DNA from: Argyresthia goedartella
Taxonomy: Eukaryota > Arthropoda > Insecta > Lepidoptera > Argyresthiidae
Length of the DNA stretch: 64,000 bases
Direction of reading: 5' to 3'
NCBI GenBank assembly: GCA_949825045.1
Contig: OX463835.1
Location: forward strand, 24,383,201 to 24,447,200
The notes beneath the pieces were generated by a model. It searched no databases. It was not told the origin of the DNA and was given only the letters and a program-made list of their open reading frames with translations. Below, in pieces: positions 21,538 to 33,156 of this stretch. How positions within the stretch are numbered: position 1 is the stretch's first letter; each line of letters starts with the position of its first letter. A program made the translations under genes and the position numbers.

Positions 21538-22277
21538 TTACTTTTGGTTTTTTGGTTGTACCTTTGTTATCTTCGGGACACCGTTAACGTATTTTATGGT
21601 GAGGTCCTTCTCTCCATTCTCATCAATGCGTTTTCTTAGTTCACTCTGTAGGGCCTTTAAGAATTGTTGTTGTTTTGGGGTTTGGTCTGAGTATATTTTA
21701 ATGTTTTCTATGTTCAGTTTTTTCTTGAGTATTTTCTTTGCTATAGTCTGAGACTCAAATCCTACCTTGATTAGTCGTGGTGTTGTAGCCTCTGCTTTAC
21801 CCAGGCGGTACAGTTTCACGATCTTTGGAGCTGGCTCATCGACGTAGACGCTCTTTATTATTTTTTCGACTTCAGTACGATCATGCTCACGTTTATCCTC
21901 AGCATTCATCGACGAAGACTCCGACAGTCCTGATATAATAATATTTTTATCTCTTATTTCTGTATTTCTGATATTATGTCAGAGTCGGAAGAGGTCTTAT
22001 CTGATGAATCGCTTTGACAGGTTGTGTTTTTCTCGGAAACTGGAGCAAGTTTCAGTAGGTGGAGATCGTTTTTAATTTCAGACATGTTCTTATCCGTGAT
22101 GCTTTGAGATGATTTCAATTGTGCAATCTCAGTTTTCAATAGCTTATTTTCCGAGACAAGCAGGTCTGTCGTGCATTTTATATCAGCAATCTGAGTATTT
22201 ATCGATGCTATGTTTTGGTTGATTGACTGGATGCCATCTTTTTGATTCATAGTGAATGTACAGAGCAGTTCTTTCAT
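21538..22277 (-). pseudogene. LINE F ORF1: coiled coil and nucleic-acid-binding domain, broken
   Basis: Two minus-strand frame pieces. 22277-21954 is a coiled coil (QKDGIQSINQNIASINTQIA; SENKLLKTEIAQLKS) followed by an acidic Ser-rich tail. 21909-21538 is a basic domain (VYVDEPAPKIVKLYRLGKA; TPRLIKVGFESQTIAKKILK; QTPKQQQFLKALQSELRKR), the usual ORF1 arrangement in insect jockey/CR1-type LINEs. A frame break separates the two near 21910-21953. It presumably bound the element RNA. Confidence 0.72.
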
Positions 22278-22850
22278 TTCAGATTGAAATTCTGAAAATT
22301 CTTGTGCAAAGTCATCGTCCGGGTGTTTCCTCTTCCGGAAAGTAGACCCTGTAGGATATTCATGTGTGGTTTCCAGTAGAAAAACTCTCTAGGCTTTGTA
22401 GGTGATCGCATAGTACTCATTGTTGAAGATATTGCAAGTTAGACTGGACTATTTGAGTCGTAACAATACCAAGCGCATGCACGTATATCTCGCGTGATCG
22501 TTGTTGCCGGGCGGAGCGGGTTAAAGATGACAGTAAAGCGCTTTATGATCGGAACGCGTTCAGTAGTAATAGTTGCGGCGTTGCTTGATACCGGTCAGCT
22601 AGTTGTGCTCGGACTCGTCTTGTGAGGTTGTGGCGAAAAGGTCGTAAGCGCCATACAGAACGCGTTGCTTACACGTTTATCTCAGACACTCGTGTTTGCA
22701 GTGAATGTTACTAGATTTTAGGGTTTAACTGGTTGAGTTCTAATGTTTCACTTTATACAACGTCTTTTTCCAAGAGTACACCCAACACTTTCACCGTGGC
22801 ACCAAAAACTTCGCGGTAAACATCTGTTTTAACGTTTAGAAATAATTAAA

Positions 22851-25766
22851 ATGTTCGGAGCTGTTGACAAAGACTGTTTGCTCGTGCGACGACCAAATTT
22901 GCGACGAAAAAATTCAAATTATTTTACATTCATTACCCAAAACATTAGGAGCATTTATAAAAATTTTGATAATCTCCAAATTACACTTTCAGAATTACCT
23001 TATGAAACCGATATTATTATACTGACTGAATGTAGACTAAACACGAATAAACCAATTCCAGTTTTAAATAACTATGTCTCGAACAACTAAATCAAAATGA
23101 TGGGGTAATAACTTACATAAAAAAATGCTTCCAAACTAAAATCGTTGAGCTACATCTTGTGGAAGCCACTGGCATTCAAATTACAACCTCTAATTACACC
23201 ATAATAGGTATCTACCGCTCGCCTTCTCATTTAAATGCAGACAACTTTATTAACTCCCTTGACACTTACCTTTAAACCCTTGGGGAGTGTAAAAACATCA
23301 TAATTCTGTGAGACATAAATATCGACCTAATGGCAACCCCCAATGAGAAACCGCAAGAGCGTAGAAATAGACTTAGTTACCTGAACACCCTATGTATTCA
23401 CGGCCTATTGCCTGGCCACACTCTGCCTACAAGAGAGGACAGCGGCCTTGATCATGTTAATCTCAAACTAGATACAAGTCATAACTTGCCTTTTGTCGCT
23501 GTCCTAAACACCACAGTTACGGATCACTACATGGTTACTCTGAATATCACACGCACTCACAAACTATTAATCCCTCAAAAATACTGAACAACTATTAATT
23601 ATGAAAAAGCATGCATGGCCCTGATAACCACCGATGTTTCTTTTCTTAACACCTACTATGATCCTAATACCTATGCTCTTGTAGGTATGATAAAAACGGC
23701 TATTCTCAATAATTCTAAAACTACTGTTAATCCCTGTAAACATAGAATCTTAAAGCCCTGGATAACAACAGGTATTTTGAGATGTATCAGACTCAGAAAC
23801 CTAATGCAACTGAAACTTAGATATATTACATCGAATATAACTCTAAAAATAACTTTTAAGCGTTTCCATAACTTCTGCATCAATCAAATTCAAAAAGTAA
23901 AAAGACAATACAAGAGAAATAAAATAAATGACTCAATAAAACACCCAAGAAAACTCTGGACAGCCATAAATGAAATAGCCCAATTCAAATCCCCAAAATC
24001 AACAAACGGTGACCTATTAAACATTGCACCAACACCCTTGGCCTCTGTAAACAGTATTAACCAAATTTTTGTTAATATTGGGCAGGACCTCGCAAAGTCC
24101 ATCATGAATACATCTAGCACAGTAATAACTAGTACATTTTCCCGTAATACAAACTCATCCTTTTTTATTCTGTTGGATACTGACCCACAAGAGGTGAGCA
24201 ATGTTATAATGAGCCTTGACTCGGACAGCGCCGAGGGTTGGGACGGTATTCCCACAAAATTTGTAAAGCTCTCGAAGGACTTTCTAGTTCCATTGATCAG
24301 TAACCTGTCCAACCTCTGTTTCAACGCGGGAATCTTCCCGATAGCGCTAAAACGGTCTGTAGTGACGCATGTTTTTAAAAGTGGTAACCGCTCAGATGTC
24401 AGTAATTATGGACCGATCTCTGTTTTAACCTCGATATCTAAAATTATCGAGAAACTGACTAACAAGAGGCTGGTCAGCTACCTCAATAAATATAATATTA
24501 TCTCAAATTCCCAATACGGCTTCAGAAAGGGACTCTCAACGCAAGACGCTATCACAATACTGGTAAATACCATAACAAGAGAGGTAGACAGGAGCCAGGA
24601 GTGTCTGACAGTCTTTTTAGACCTAAAGAAGGCTTTTGACACCGTGTCTGTCCCCATTCTCATTAACAAGCTGGAGAATATTGGTATTCGTGGTACTGCT
24701 TTGTCCCTATTTGAAAGCTACCTACACGACCGAACACAAAAGGTAAAAATTGAAAAACTTTTTAGTGAGGATGAATCTGTCACCTTTGGTGTCCCGCAGG
24801 GGAGTGTTCTCAGCCCGACGCTCTTCCTAATATACATAAACGATCTATGTAACCTTATGGGCGTCGGGGGGAGGATATTCTCCTATGCAGATGATACTGC
24901 AATAGTTTTCTCGGGGGATTCATGGGATACGGTACATAAAGTTGCTGAACTAGGACTGGTTAGGGTTGCCAACTGGTAAAATGAAAATCTTTTGTCATTA
25001 AATGTTCAAAAAACAAAGTAAATTTGTTTTGGGCCTTACATAAATTCCCAGCCTAACGAAAATTTCTGTTTAAAAATACATAGCTGCGCGGATCCTAGAA
25101 ACCTAGGTTGTGACTGCCCACATATACAGAAGGTTGAGAATATCAGGTACCTGGGAGTCAGAGTAGACCAACGGTTAAGCTGGTATGGCCATATTGAGCT
25201 GATTATGAACAGAGTACGTAAGCTGACATGGATCTTCAAATCACTCAGATTCGTTATGAATAAGGAACTCCTAAATAAAACATACACAGCATTGATTCAA
25301 TCAGTGATTACCTACTGCATACCAGTCTGGAGGGGGGGGGGGGGGGGGCTAAACCAAATTTATGGATGTGGAAAGAGCCCAGAGGTCTATCGTCAAGGTT
25401 ATGTACAGTCTACCTCGCAGGTTTACTACACAATCCTTATATGAGACTATTCACCTCCTGTCAGTTAGAAAACTATATATTTTTAACTTAATCCTGTCAT
25501 GCCACAAATCTCTGGTGTATGACCAGTCCATAAATACCAAAAGACGAAACGACAAAGTTGCCCCACCGCAGACAGTTCGCACAGTCTTCGCTGAACGACA
25601 ATATGCCGGTCAATCAGCCTTTATATATAACAAAGTAAACAGAATTTTATGCATATACCACCTTCAGCTACATACTTGTAAAGAGACTGTAACTAAATGG
25701 CTAAATACACTTAACCATGAGGAAGTTAAAAAACCTTCTTCAAAGACCTCCTTAAACGATGATTAA
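22851..25766 (+). pseudogene. LINE E ORF2: endonuclease and RT, multiple breaks
   Basis: Frame pieces in order: 22851-23090 (MFGAVDKDCLLVRR, DIIILTECRL), 23097-23587 (IIGIYRSPSHLNADNF, REDSGLDHVNLKL, VTDHYMVTLNIT), 23615-24979 (PWITTGILRCIRLRNLMQ, AEGWDGIPTKFVKL, YGPISVLTSISKIIEKL, FLDLKKAFDTVS, FGVPQGSVLSPTLFLIYIND, catalytic SYADDTAIVFSG), and 25000-25766 (thumb; YLGVRVDQRLSW). Stops and frameshifts occur at about 23091, 23585, 24980 and within the G-run at 25332-25348, where VW-GGA codons are expected. It is the same clade as LINE I by the NQIFVNIGQDLAKSI-type linker. Confidence 0.87.
25332..25348. repeat. 17-base G homopolymer inside LINE E
   Basis: Seventeen consecutive G (25332-25348) in the RT C-terminal region. 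It causes a frame break and may mark a polymerase-slippage or assembly-error site. Confidence 0.95.
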
Positions 25767-25803
25767 CTAATATAAGTAATAATAATAATAATAATAATAA
25801 TAC

Positions 25804-26268
25804 CTTGGACACTATTTACACACAAGTGCTTACCCTTATTTGTTAATATTTAAGAAAAGTAAAAATGCTTACCTTTAACTGTACGCTAGAATCTTAGGAG
25901 AAGTTGCTAGTCATTCCCAACACAATTATTATTATTACTTACTGGGAAGTCTTGTGATATGCTATGTTAACAGTTTCTATGAAATAAAACAACTTTTATT
26001 ATTTATTTATTTATTTATATACAGCAATTACTATTTTCCAAAAGGGATTACGAAAGTTATCAGTTACTCTAATCACATTTTATGTAAATGACTACTATTC
26101 TATAAATTATTTTTAATTATATTACATACCAAAATAATAATGTGGTACATAAGTACCTAGTACGCAAAATTCGATATAATAGGATAGTTTCGCAACAATA
26201 AGGACACTTCGGGTAGAATTTAACTGCGCCTAACACACAAGTTTTAAGTATACCTAAAATTAAGCGTT
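25804..26268. other. No gene seen
   Basis: AT-rich, with ATTT repeats at 25996-26018. No ORF with a family signature. Confidence 0.6.
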
Positions 26269-26518
26269 TGGCAGAGGCAGTTATAAGGAGAGCGACATCT
26301 TCGGGAGTAAAGTAAAAGGCTTGAGATGCGCGCAAATACCAGACTAGACTAGACTACTTTATTATAGGGAATCCTAGCTTATATACTAGGTTGGTACATG
26401 TTATTAATGACGTGCATAAGACATAGTGCGTGATGAATATAAATATACCTTATCTGTGACGGTCGTCAACTTATCTTAACATTACGTGAAAATATGACTA
26501 ACATAGTCGACCGGCACA
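26269..26518 (-). repeat. LTR-2 3' LTR
   Basis: On the minus strand it starts TGTGCCGGTCGAC and ends CTGCCTCTGCCA, with a TATATAAGC box in the middle. It is preceded by the tract AAAGGGGGGAG. One difference from 30521-30770. Confidence 0.82.
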
Positions 26519-26922
26519 GATACTCCCCCCTTTAGGGAAAAAAATAAATGGATGTACTTATAACAATGGAAAAAATCTAAGTTAGATACCATAAGAAACT
26601 TATCAACTGCAATAATAACTAGGAGTATTTTAATAAACATAAAACCAGATCTTAATTGTGCATACTTTTACTTAATCTATTTTTATATATAAGGAGAGTT
26701 ATTGTTAATTAAAACTAGATAGTAATAGCGCATGCTTCAACTTAATCTATAAAAATAAAATAAAGGAACTACGGTTATGCGAATTCTACATAACTTTAAA
26801 GAATTACTTAATATTTACCTGCAGGCAAGTCTTGTATCTGGCTGCACACTACATAAAATAAACTAAAAACTGGAAAACAGAAAAACACTAGGAAAATGGG
26901 GCTTCGCGGTTAGTAAACTAAC
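26519..26922 (-). other. LTR-2 3' internal region with polypurine tract
   Basis: Noncoding, AT-rich. It ends on the LTR side with AAAGGGGGGAGTATC. It is repeated at 30771-31178 with a handful of substitutions, more than seen in the LTRs. Confidence 0.7.
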
Positions 26923-27410
26923 CTAACCTACAACCTGGAAAAGATCCGCAGGAGAGTCGTCTGATGCTGCAGCCGACCATGTTTTTCAGGAATCGATGAG
27001 TCAATTCACATCGCACGTCGTTGAAGTTGTAATCACTGTTTGTTTATAATTGCGGCCGTACCTACACTAGGATGATTGTGCTGAATCAGCGTCAGCATTA
27101 AATCTGTAACTTTGGCTGTAGGCAGTCAATGATCTCGTACGTCATATGTACGTGCGTGCTCTTCACTCTTGAATGAATATTAAGTTGTCGATTGATGAAA
27201 TTTGTGTGCCTAAAAACCTTGGGATTTGGCAACATAGGGCACATCTTGTACACCAATCGTTTATATATAAATATATATATATATCTCTCTCTCTTCCTTC
27301 AGTGATTTGATTATTCTTTGTGCGATGTTCTTCCTGGATGATTTCAATATTCTTCTGGGGGCTGGAACGGCTTCCTATGTCTTGAACTTGAAAAGCTGCT
27401 TGCTGTGAAT
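26923..27410 (-). pseudogene. LTR-2 gag remainder and unclear sequence
   Basis: Immediately beside LINE G the minus strand reads QQAAFQVQDIGSRSSPQK, which continues the gag start at 30198 across the target duplication. Further down is a (TA)/(TC) microsatellite at about 27262-27295 and then no recognised motif. Near 26930-26985 the short string AAASDDSPADLFQ could be the end of pol, but this is not certain. Confidence 0.45.
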
Positions 27411-30156
27411 GAATATATTTATATAGCGACTTTATAGCGACACCCTGATTCTCGGCGACTTTAACACTTGCCTTCTCAAAAATAACGTTCGCTCGGCAAA
27501 GCTCAAATCTCTTGTAAGTTCATTAAACTTACACATCCTTCCCCTGAGTGCCACCCACTTTCAACCACACTGCACCCCCTCTCTTCTAGATCTGATGATT
27601 ACTTCTAACTTATCCAAGGTTGCTGTGCATGGCCAACTTAACGCACCCTTCTCCTATCACGATTTGATTTACCTCTCATTCAAGTTAAGGCCTCCCAAGC
27701 GTGCAGCTAAATTCCTCGACATACGTAGCTTCAAGGGCATGGATCTTAACTCCCTTAAATCAGATGCCGCCTCCGTCGACTGGTCCTCTGTTGTTGGTAG
27801 CGAGACCGTCGAAGACAAAGTCCAAAACTTTAACTCTGTTGTCCTGAGCTTGTTTGATAAGCACGCTCCGGTCAAGAGGGTTAAGGTTAAGCACCTTCCT
27901 GCGCCGTGGCTTACTGACACCATCAAGAGCCTGATGGCCAAGAGAAACCGTGCCAAGAGTAGATATAAGGTGGATCCGACCGACGAGAATCTTTTATTTT
28001 TCAAACGCCTCCGCAATCGTTGCACTCGTCTGTGTCGTGATGCCAAACGTCGTCATATCTACGAGTGTATTGAGAGCTATACTCCAGCACAGGTTTGGAA
28101 ATTCCTGAAGACTCTTGGTGTAGGTAAGTCCCAGGACTTGGCTGCTGGAAATGTCAACCTCAACGGTCTCAACAATTATTTTGCTAATCCCCCAGTCGTG
28201 ATGGACCCCCTCGTCAAGGAAGCTACCCTTCGTAACCTACGGTCCAAGACCGCAGCCCACAACTCACCCTTCAACTTCAACCGTGTCGGAATCGGCGCAG
28301 TAAGGAGGGCAATCTTAGCGATCTCGTCGAAAGCCATTGGCGAGGACAAGATCTGTTCTCAGATGATAACCTGTATCATTGAGGAGCTGTTACCGATCAT
28401 TACCCACATAATTAATGTATCGCTTGAACAAGGTTGCTTCCCCTCTCAGTGGAAAAAGGCACTTGTGATTCCCCTACCTAAATCGTCCAATCCCGTCTCC
28501 TTTAATGATTTTCGTCCCATATATATTCTGCCTATCCTTTCCAAAGTCCTAGAATCAATTGTTCACTGTCAGCTCTCCTCATACCTTTCCTCTAGAAACT
28601 TATTAAATCCATATCAATCAGGTTTCAGGCCGGGTCACAGTACTACCACGGCATTGCTTAAAGTCACCGATGACATTCAATTAGCCATGGATTAGAAGCA
28701 GCTTACGGTTCTCACACTGCTTGATTTCAGTAGCGCCTTCAACTGCGTCGATTTCGATATCCTGGTTGAAATTCTAAAATCGCTCAGAGTCTCCTCGCAC
28801 TAGGCTCTCTGGTTTGACTCCTACCTGAGAGACCGCCAGCAGCGTATTAAGTCTGAGGAGATCTCAACGAACTGGTGTAATCTTTCCGCGGGTGTTCCGC
28901 AGGGTGGTATCCTTTCTCCTCTTCTCTTCTCAGTATTCATTAACTCCATCTCCGACGTTCTTACTTCTTCTTATCATCTCTACGCAGATGACCTTCAAAT
29001 ATATCGGCACTTCTCTCTTAGTGATGTAAATCTGACCGTAGAGGCGTTGAATGCTGACCTCGATAACATCAGTAAATGGGCAATTTCATATGGGCTGCTT
29101 GTCAACCCGGCAAAATCTCAAGCCATGATTATGGGTACACGGCACTCAATTAACACAATACAAAATATCCCCGTCGATCCTGTGATGTATGAGGGTACGA
29201 TAATCTCCTACAGCGAGAAAGCTAAGAATCTTGGGGTTATATTTGATAACTTGCTGTCCTGGTCGCCCCATGTTTGTGAGGTCAGCAGACGAGTCATTGT
29301 GTCATTTTACTCCCTACGGAGATTGCAGTACTTCCTGCCGCGGCAGACTAAAATCACCCTTGTTCAGTCCCTTCTACTACCTTTAATAGACTACGCGGAT
29401 GCTTGTTGGGTCAGTGCGAACGAAGAACAACTGAATAAACTCGAGCGACTCCAAAACCTTGGGATTCGGTTTGTCTACGGGCTGCGCAAGTACGACCATG
29501 TCTCCCAGTATCGCAAGGAGCTGGGATGGCTTACGATCCGTCTTCGCCGTGATATGCACATTCTCTCTTATCTATTCAATATTTTGCGAAATCCCCGCTA
29601 CCCCACATATCTTCGAGAACGTTTTGAGTTTCTTTTCCCCAGGGATAGTAATCGGAGATCCCACACGGTGTCTCTCCTGTCAACTCCTCGGCATAAAACT
29701 GCCGCCTACAAACACTCTTTTAGGTTAAGGGCAATCCGACTGTGGAACGCACTTCCCTGCACTATTAGGGATAGTCCCTCAATTTTCACTTTTAAGAGAA
29801 GATTGAAAGCGTATTTCCTTTCTCTTTCGTAATTAGTATCATATTTATGTAAGTATATGTATGATATTTTGTAGTTTATATATGTGCATGCTATCTAGTG
29901 TATTATATAGTTGAGATATATATATTTTTTATTAGGTATATTTTATTTATATTTTAAAGTAATTTTCGTACGTATGTATACTGTTTTATTGCGCACTAGG
30001 ACTGTCCTTTTTCATAAACACTCCTGTCTTGCCTAGGTTTGCTGGAAGAAATCTCTTTTTAGAGATAAGCTCGCCTTTGCCTATAAAATTTATTGTAACT
30101 TTCTGTGTATCTATGTTTTCTGTGCAATAAAGAATATGAAAAAAAATATATGAATA
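27411..30156 (+). mobile_element. LINE G (jockey-superfamily, Daphne/CR1-like), 5'-truncated
   Basis: Starts inside the endonuclease (TLILGDFNTCL near 27450), runs through RT and a 3' UTR with the hairpin ATCTCTTTTTAGAGAT near 30047-30062, GTGCAATAAAG and an A-rich end at 30156. Perfect 5-bp target duplication TGAAT at 27406-27410 and 30157-30161, inside LTR-2 gag. Confidence 0.9.
27438..29832 (+). pseudogene. LINE G ORF2: endonuclease end and RT, two in-frame stops
   Basis: One frame covers nearly everything. Endonuclease end (LILGDFNTCLLKN, CTPSLLDLMITSN), linker (PWLTDTIKSLMAKRNRAKSR), RT (GEDKICSQMITCII, FNDFRPIYILPILSKVLE, SGFRPGHSTTTALLKV, LLDFSSAFNCVDFDILV, SAGVPQGGILSPLLFSVFIN, catalytic HLYADDLQIY), then the C-terminus ending RLKAYFLSLS at 29832. 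TAG at 28693-28695 (after QLAMD) and TAG at about 28802 are the only breaks, and the frame is unchanged across both. A first-order pseudogene, or possibly stop readthrough, which is less likely. Confidence 0.9.
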
Positions 30157-30198
30157 TGAATTTGCCGACGCGTTCGTTTCTGCTGCTGCGAGGTCCAT
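30157..30198 (-). pseudogene. gag: LTR-2 gag start, interrupted by LINE G
   Basis: ATG at 30198 opens MDLAAAETNASANS and then meets the LINE G tail. The coding sense continues on the far side of LINE G at 27405 with QQAAFQVQDIG. The reading is short but coherent across the TGAAT duplication. Confidence 0.6.
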
Positions 30199-30499
30199 TT
30201 TGATAAATCAGTAGTCGGCTGACTATCGGTTCATTATTCTTGCGGTATCTTGAGTTCGATGCGGGAAATCTTCAGTTGAAATCTTTTGGCTTCTGGTCCG
30301 TCATGGCTTGCTTGATGTCGTCTTGGTTTGGGTGGGGTCTTGATTATGGATTTCTGCAGCGTGGTTTGAAATAGGTATGCCGAAGTCGGGGCTCGGCGAT
30401 CTTGGACGAAGTGCTTCTTGCTTGCACTTCTAAGGTGGCAGCACACGGAGTTTTCTTCGCGGCTGGGTCCATGCTGCTATTACCGAAGGTTGCTGATGT
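30199..30499 (-). other. LTR-2 leader
   Basis: About 300 bp between PBS and gag ATG. A 70-codon minus-strand ORF (30234-30446) here has no family signature. Confidence 0.5.
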
Positions 30500-30517
30500 T
30501 CAAAAGTCGGGTCGCCA
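30500..30517 (-). promoter_or_regulatory. LTR-2 primer-binding site candidate
   Basis: Three bases inside the LTR end, the minus strand reads TGGCGACCCGACTTTTGA. TGGCGACC resembles the arginine-tRNA-type PBS of mdg1/412-like elements (family knowledge). The match beyond eight bases is unproven. Confidence 0.6.
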
Positions 30518-30520
30518 CTT

Positions 30521-30770
30521 TGCCAGAGGCAGTTATAAGGAGAGCGACATCTTCGGGAGTAAAGTAAAAGGCTTGAGATGCGCGCAAATACCAGACTAGA
30601 CTAGACTACTTTATTATAGGGAATCCTAGCTTATATACTAGGTTGGTACATGTTATTAATGACGTGCATAAGACATAGTGCGTGATGAATATAAATATAC
30701 CTTATCTGTGACGGTCGTCAACTTATCTTAACATTACGTGAAAATATGACTAACATAGTCGACCGGCACA
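30521..30770 (-). repeat. LTR-2 5' LTR
   Basis: 250 bp, TGTGCC...TGGCA on the minus strand, one mismatch to 26269-26518. TATATAAGC promoter-like box inside. Confidence 0.82.
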
Positions 30771-31178
30771 GATACTACCCCCTTTAGGGAAAAAAATAAA
30801 TGGATGTACTTATAACAATGGAAAAAAATCTAAGTTAGATACCATAAGAAACTTATCAACTGCAATAATAACTAGGAGTATTTTAATAAACATAAAACCA
30901 GATCTTAATTGTGCATACTTTAACTTAATCTATTTTTATACATAAGGAGAGTTATTGTTAATTAAAACAAGATAGTAATAGCGCGTACTTCAACTTAATC
31001 TATAAAAATAAAATAAAGGAACTACGGTTATGCGAATTCTACATAACTTTAAAGAATTACTTAATATTTACCTGCAGGCAAGTCTTGTATCTGGCCGCAC
31101 ACTACATAAAATAAACTAAAAACTGGAAAACAGAAAAACACTAGGAAAATGGGGCTTCGCGGTTAGTAAACTAACTTA
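30771..31178 (-). repeat. Second copy of LTR-2 3' internal region
   Basis: Matches 26519-26922, including the polypurine tract beside the LTR, and stops sharply at 31178 (GTTAGTTTACTAAC on the minus strand). Suggests a truncated tandem element sharing the LTR. Confidence 0.75.
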
Positions 31179-31239
31179 GTAACTAAATTATAATGGGGCT
31201 AGCCCATCGCCGCAGCTATGGGAGATTGAAGGTTTCCTC

Positions 31240-31500
31240 ACGAAAATAGAGCACCGTGGTCAGTGGGTTTCACACTCGCTTCTCACGCAGAAGATGCAGG
31301 TTCTTATCCCGTGCTGACCTGGCACCAACGAGATAATTAATTTATCTCAAGTGGATTTAAGAACGTTCCGTGTTTCGGATGATACGCTAAGTCGTAAAAC
31401 CCCTCCAACAACCCGCACTGAGCCATCAGTATGGCTCAATCTTACTTGTAATCTTCTTCAATCAATCTTACTTAAGGCCTGTACCAGGCAGCATGTGGAA
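31240..31500 (+). repeat. tRNA-derived SINE
   Basis: An RNA polymerase III A-box-like TGGTCAGTGGG (31258-31268) and a B-box-like GGTTCTTATCC (31299-31309) are 30 bp apart, as in tRNA-derived SINEs. The body carries ACCCCTCCAACAACCCGCA and a tail AGGCCTGTACCAGGCAGCA similar to lepidopteran SINE ends. No cloverleaf or CCA end fits a working tRNA. End point approximate. Confidence 0.6.
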
Positions 31501-31695
31501 GCTAAGTGAGTGAGCGCAGCGAAGTCGAAGCGAATAGTCTTTATGTTAGTTCGACATGCAGAACACATGAAACACAACAGGACATGTCCGCAATCTGGCT
31601 AGTCGTTCAATGAAGCGGCTAAGTAACAAATTAAATGAAATCATCAGTAATCGGCGGTGTGTTTATCGTGAGTACTTCTCACCGTGAGACAGGTT

Positions 31696-32709
31696 TCACG
31701 CAAAGTATGTACTCTTCTGTGCCTGACTATGACTTTTAACATGAAACAATTTACGACACACCTGACACTGAAATGGTTTCTCGCACGTATGCGCTGTTCT
31801 GTGATAGACCAGAGTACCTTGTTGAGAAAATGATTTATGACACACCTCACACTGAAATGGTTTCTCGCCAGTATGTACTCTTCCGTGCGTGACCAAAGCA
31901 CATTTACTGTTAAACGAGTCATGACATACCTGACATTGGTAGGGTTTCTCGTCAGAATGCACTCTTATGTGCTTGACCAAATCACTTCGATTGGTAAATG
32001 ATTTACGACACACCTGACACTGAAATGGTTTCTCGCTAGTATGCGCTCTTCTGTGGTGGACCAGAGTACCTTGTTGAGAAAATGATTTATGACACACCTC
32101 ACACTGAAATGGTTTTTCGCCAGTATGTACTCTTCCGTGCGTGACCAAATTACCTTTATCATGAAACGATTTGCGACACACCTGACACTGAAATGGTCTC
32201 TCGCCAGTGTGTACTCTTCCGTGCCTGACCAAATGACCTCATTGAGAAAATGATTTATGACACACCTCACACTGGTAGGGATTCTCGTCAGAATGCATTC
32301 TTATGTGCTTGACCAAATTACTTCGATTGGTAAAAGATTTACGACACACATCACACTGAAATGGTTTCCCGCCAGTATGCACTCTTCTGTGCTTGACCAA
32401 ATCTCCTTGTCGTGCAAATGATTTATAACATACCTCACACTGGTAGGGTTTCTCGCCGGAATGCACTCTAATGTGTTTGACCAGATCACCTTTAAAAGCA
32501 AACGATTTAGGACACATCTCAAACTGAAATGGTTTCTCGCCGGTATGCACTCTTCTATGCTTGACCAAATCTCCTTGTCGTGCAAATGTTTTATAACACA
32601 CCTCACACTGGTAGGTTAGCGGCTGATATACTCTAGTGCGAACATGTTTTGAGGCGATAGCGGCTGTTATACTCCAGTGCGACCGCGTACTAAATGGTGG
32701 ACTGCTCAT
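31696..32709 (-). pseudogene. C2H2 zinc-finger array, downstream part, nonsense-broken
   Basis: About eleven C2H2 fingers of the TGEKP-linked type. 32709-32239 carries four good or near-good fingers, one with its first Cys changed to Phe (FQFEMCPKSF), then a TGA inside the fifth (KSFSQ-stop). 32232-31696 continues in the same finger register with about six more (FQCQVCRKSF, YQCQVCHDSF) and ends in a damaged finger (CRKLFHVKSHSQAQ). The stop lies in the same frame, so this was one longer array. It may be the lost 3' part of the gene at 33157-34890 or a tandem duplicate. Confidence 0.85.
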
Positions 32710-33144
32710 TTTTATAGCAACTTCGGCGGCAATTGCTTGTATATTACCGGACTCAGCCCCCAGTATGCATTCTTCTGTGCTTGACCAAAAGTCTTGTGCA
32801 AATGATTTATGACCTTCTTCACACTATTAGGGTTCCCGCCAGAATGCACTCTTATGTGCTTGAACTTGTTGTGCAAATGATTTATGATATATCTCAAACT
32901 CTTAGGGTTTCTCGTCAGAATGCTCTTTTTTGTGCCTGACCAAATTACCTTTAATAGCAAACGATTTACGACACATCTCACACTGAAAAGGTTTCTCGCC
33001 AGTATGCACTCTTCTGTGCCTGACCAAATTATATTTCAAAGCAAACGATTTATGACATACCTCACACTGGTAGGGTTTCTCGCCAAAATGCGCTCCTATA
33101 TGCTTTACCAAAAGACCTTTAATAGCAAACGATTTACGACACAT
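32710..33144 (-). pseudogene. Zinc-finger array, middle part, decayed
   Basis: 32902-33144 has three fingers (CRKSFAIKGLLVKHIGAH, YQCEVCHKSFALKYNL, FQCEMCRKSFAIKGNL) and then a stop after HSDEKP. From 32900 down to 32710 finger pieces (HIRVHSGG) are still visible but frame-shifted. It continues directly from the stop at 33157. Confidence 0.8.
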
Positions 33145-33156
33145 CTCACACTGAAA

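Larger units (their letters stand above)
22558..25803 (+). mobile_element. LINE E (CR1/jockey-type), 5' UTR to (AAT)n tail
   Basis: Plus-strand LINE with about 290 bp of 5' UTR, endonuclease, RT, C-terminus and an (AAT)n run at 25776-25803 as probable 3' tail. The 5' boundary is set by the shared edge with the inverted copy; similarity does not extend upstream of 22558. Confidence 0.8.
26269..31178 (-). mobile_element. LTR-2: short LTR retrotransposon, internally deleted, split by LINE G
   Basis: Two 250-bp LTRs (26269-26518 and 30521-30770) with one difference flank a minus-strand internal region. It has a PBS beside the 30521 LTR, a gag start at 30198 and a polypurine tract beside the 26518 LTR. 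The internal DNA without LINE G is under 1.6 kb and has only an N-terminal gag piece, so most of gag-pol is missing. Beyond the 30770 LTR lies a second 3'-internal segment (30771-31178) that repeats 26519-26922, as if a tandem element had been cut off at 31178. A gypsy-type assignment is suggested by the PBS (TGGCGACC) only. Confidence 0.75.

Noticed and set aside
26269..26922. 650-bp direct repeats as the full LTRs of LTR-2
   Set aside because: Only the inner 250 bp have TG...CA ends, a PPT just before and a PBS just after; the rest behaves as 3' internal sequence.
31253..31325. A tRNA gene
   Set aside because: A- and B-box-like motifs are present, but no cloverleaf or acceptor stem could be formed; it is better called a SINE.
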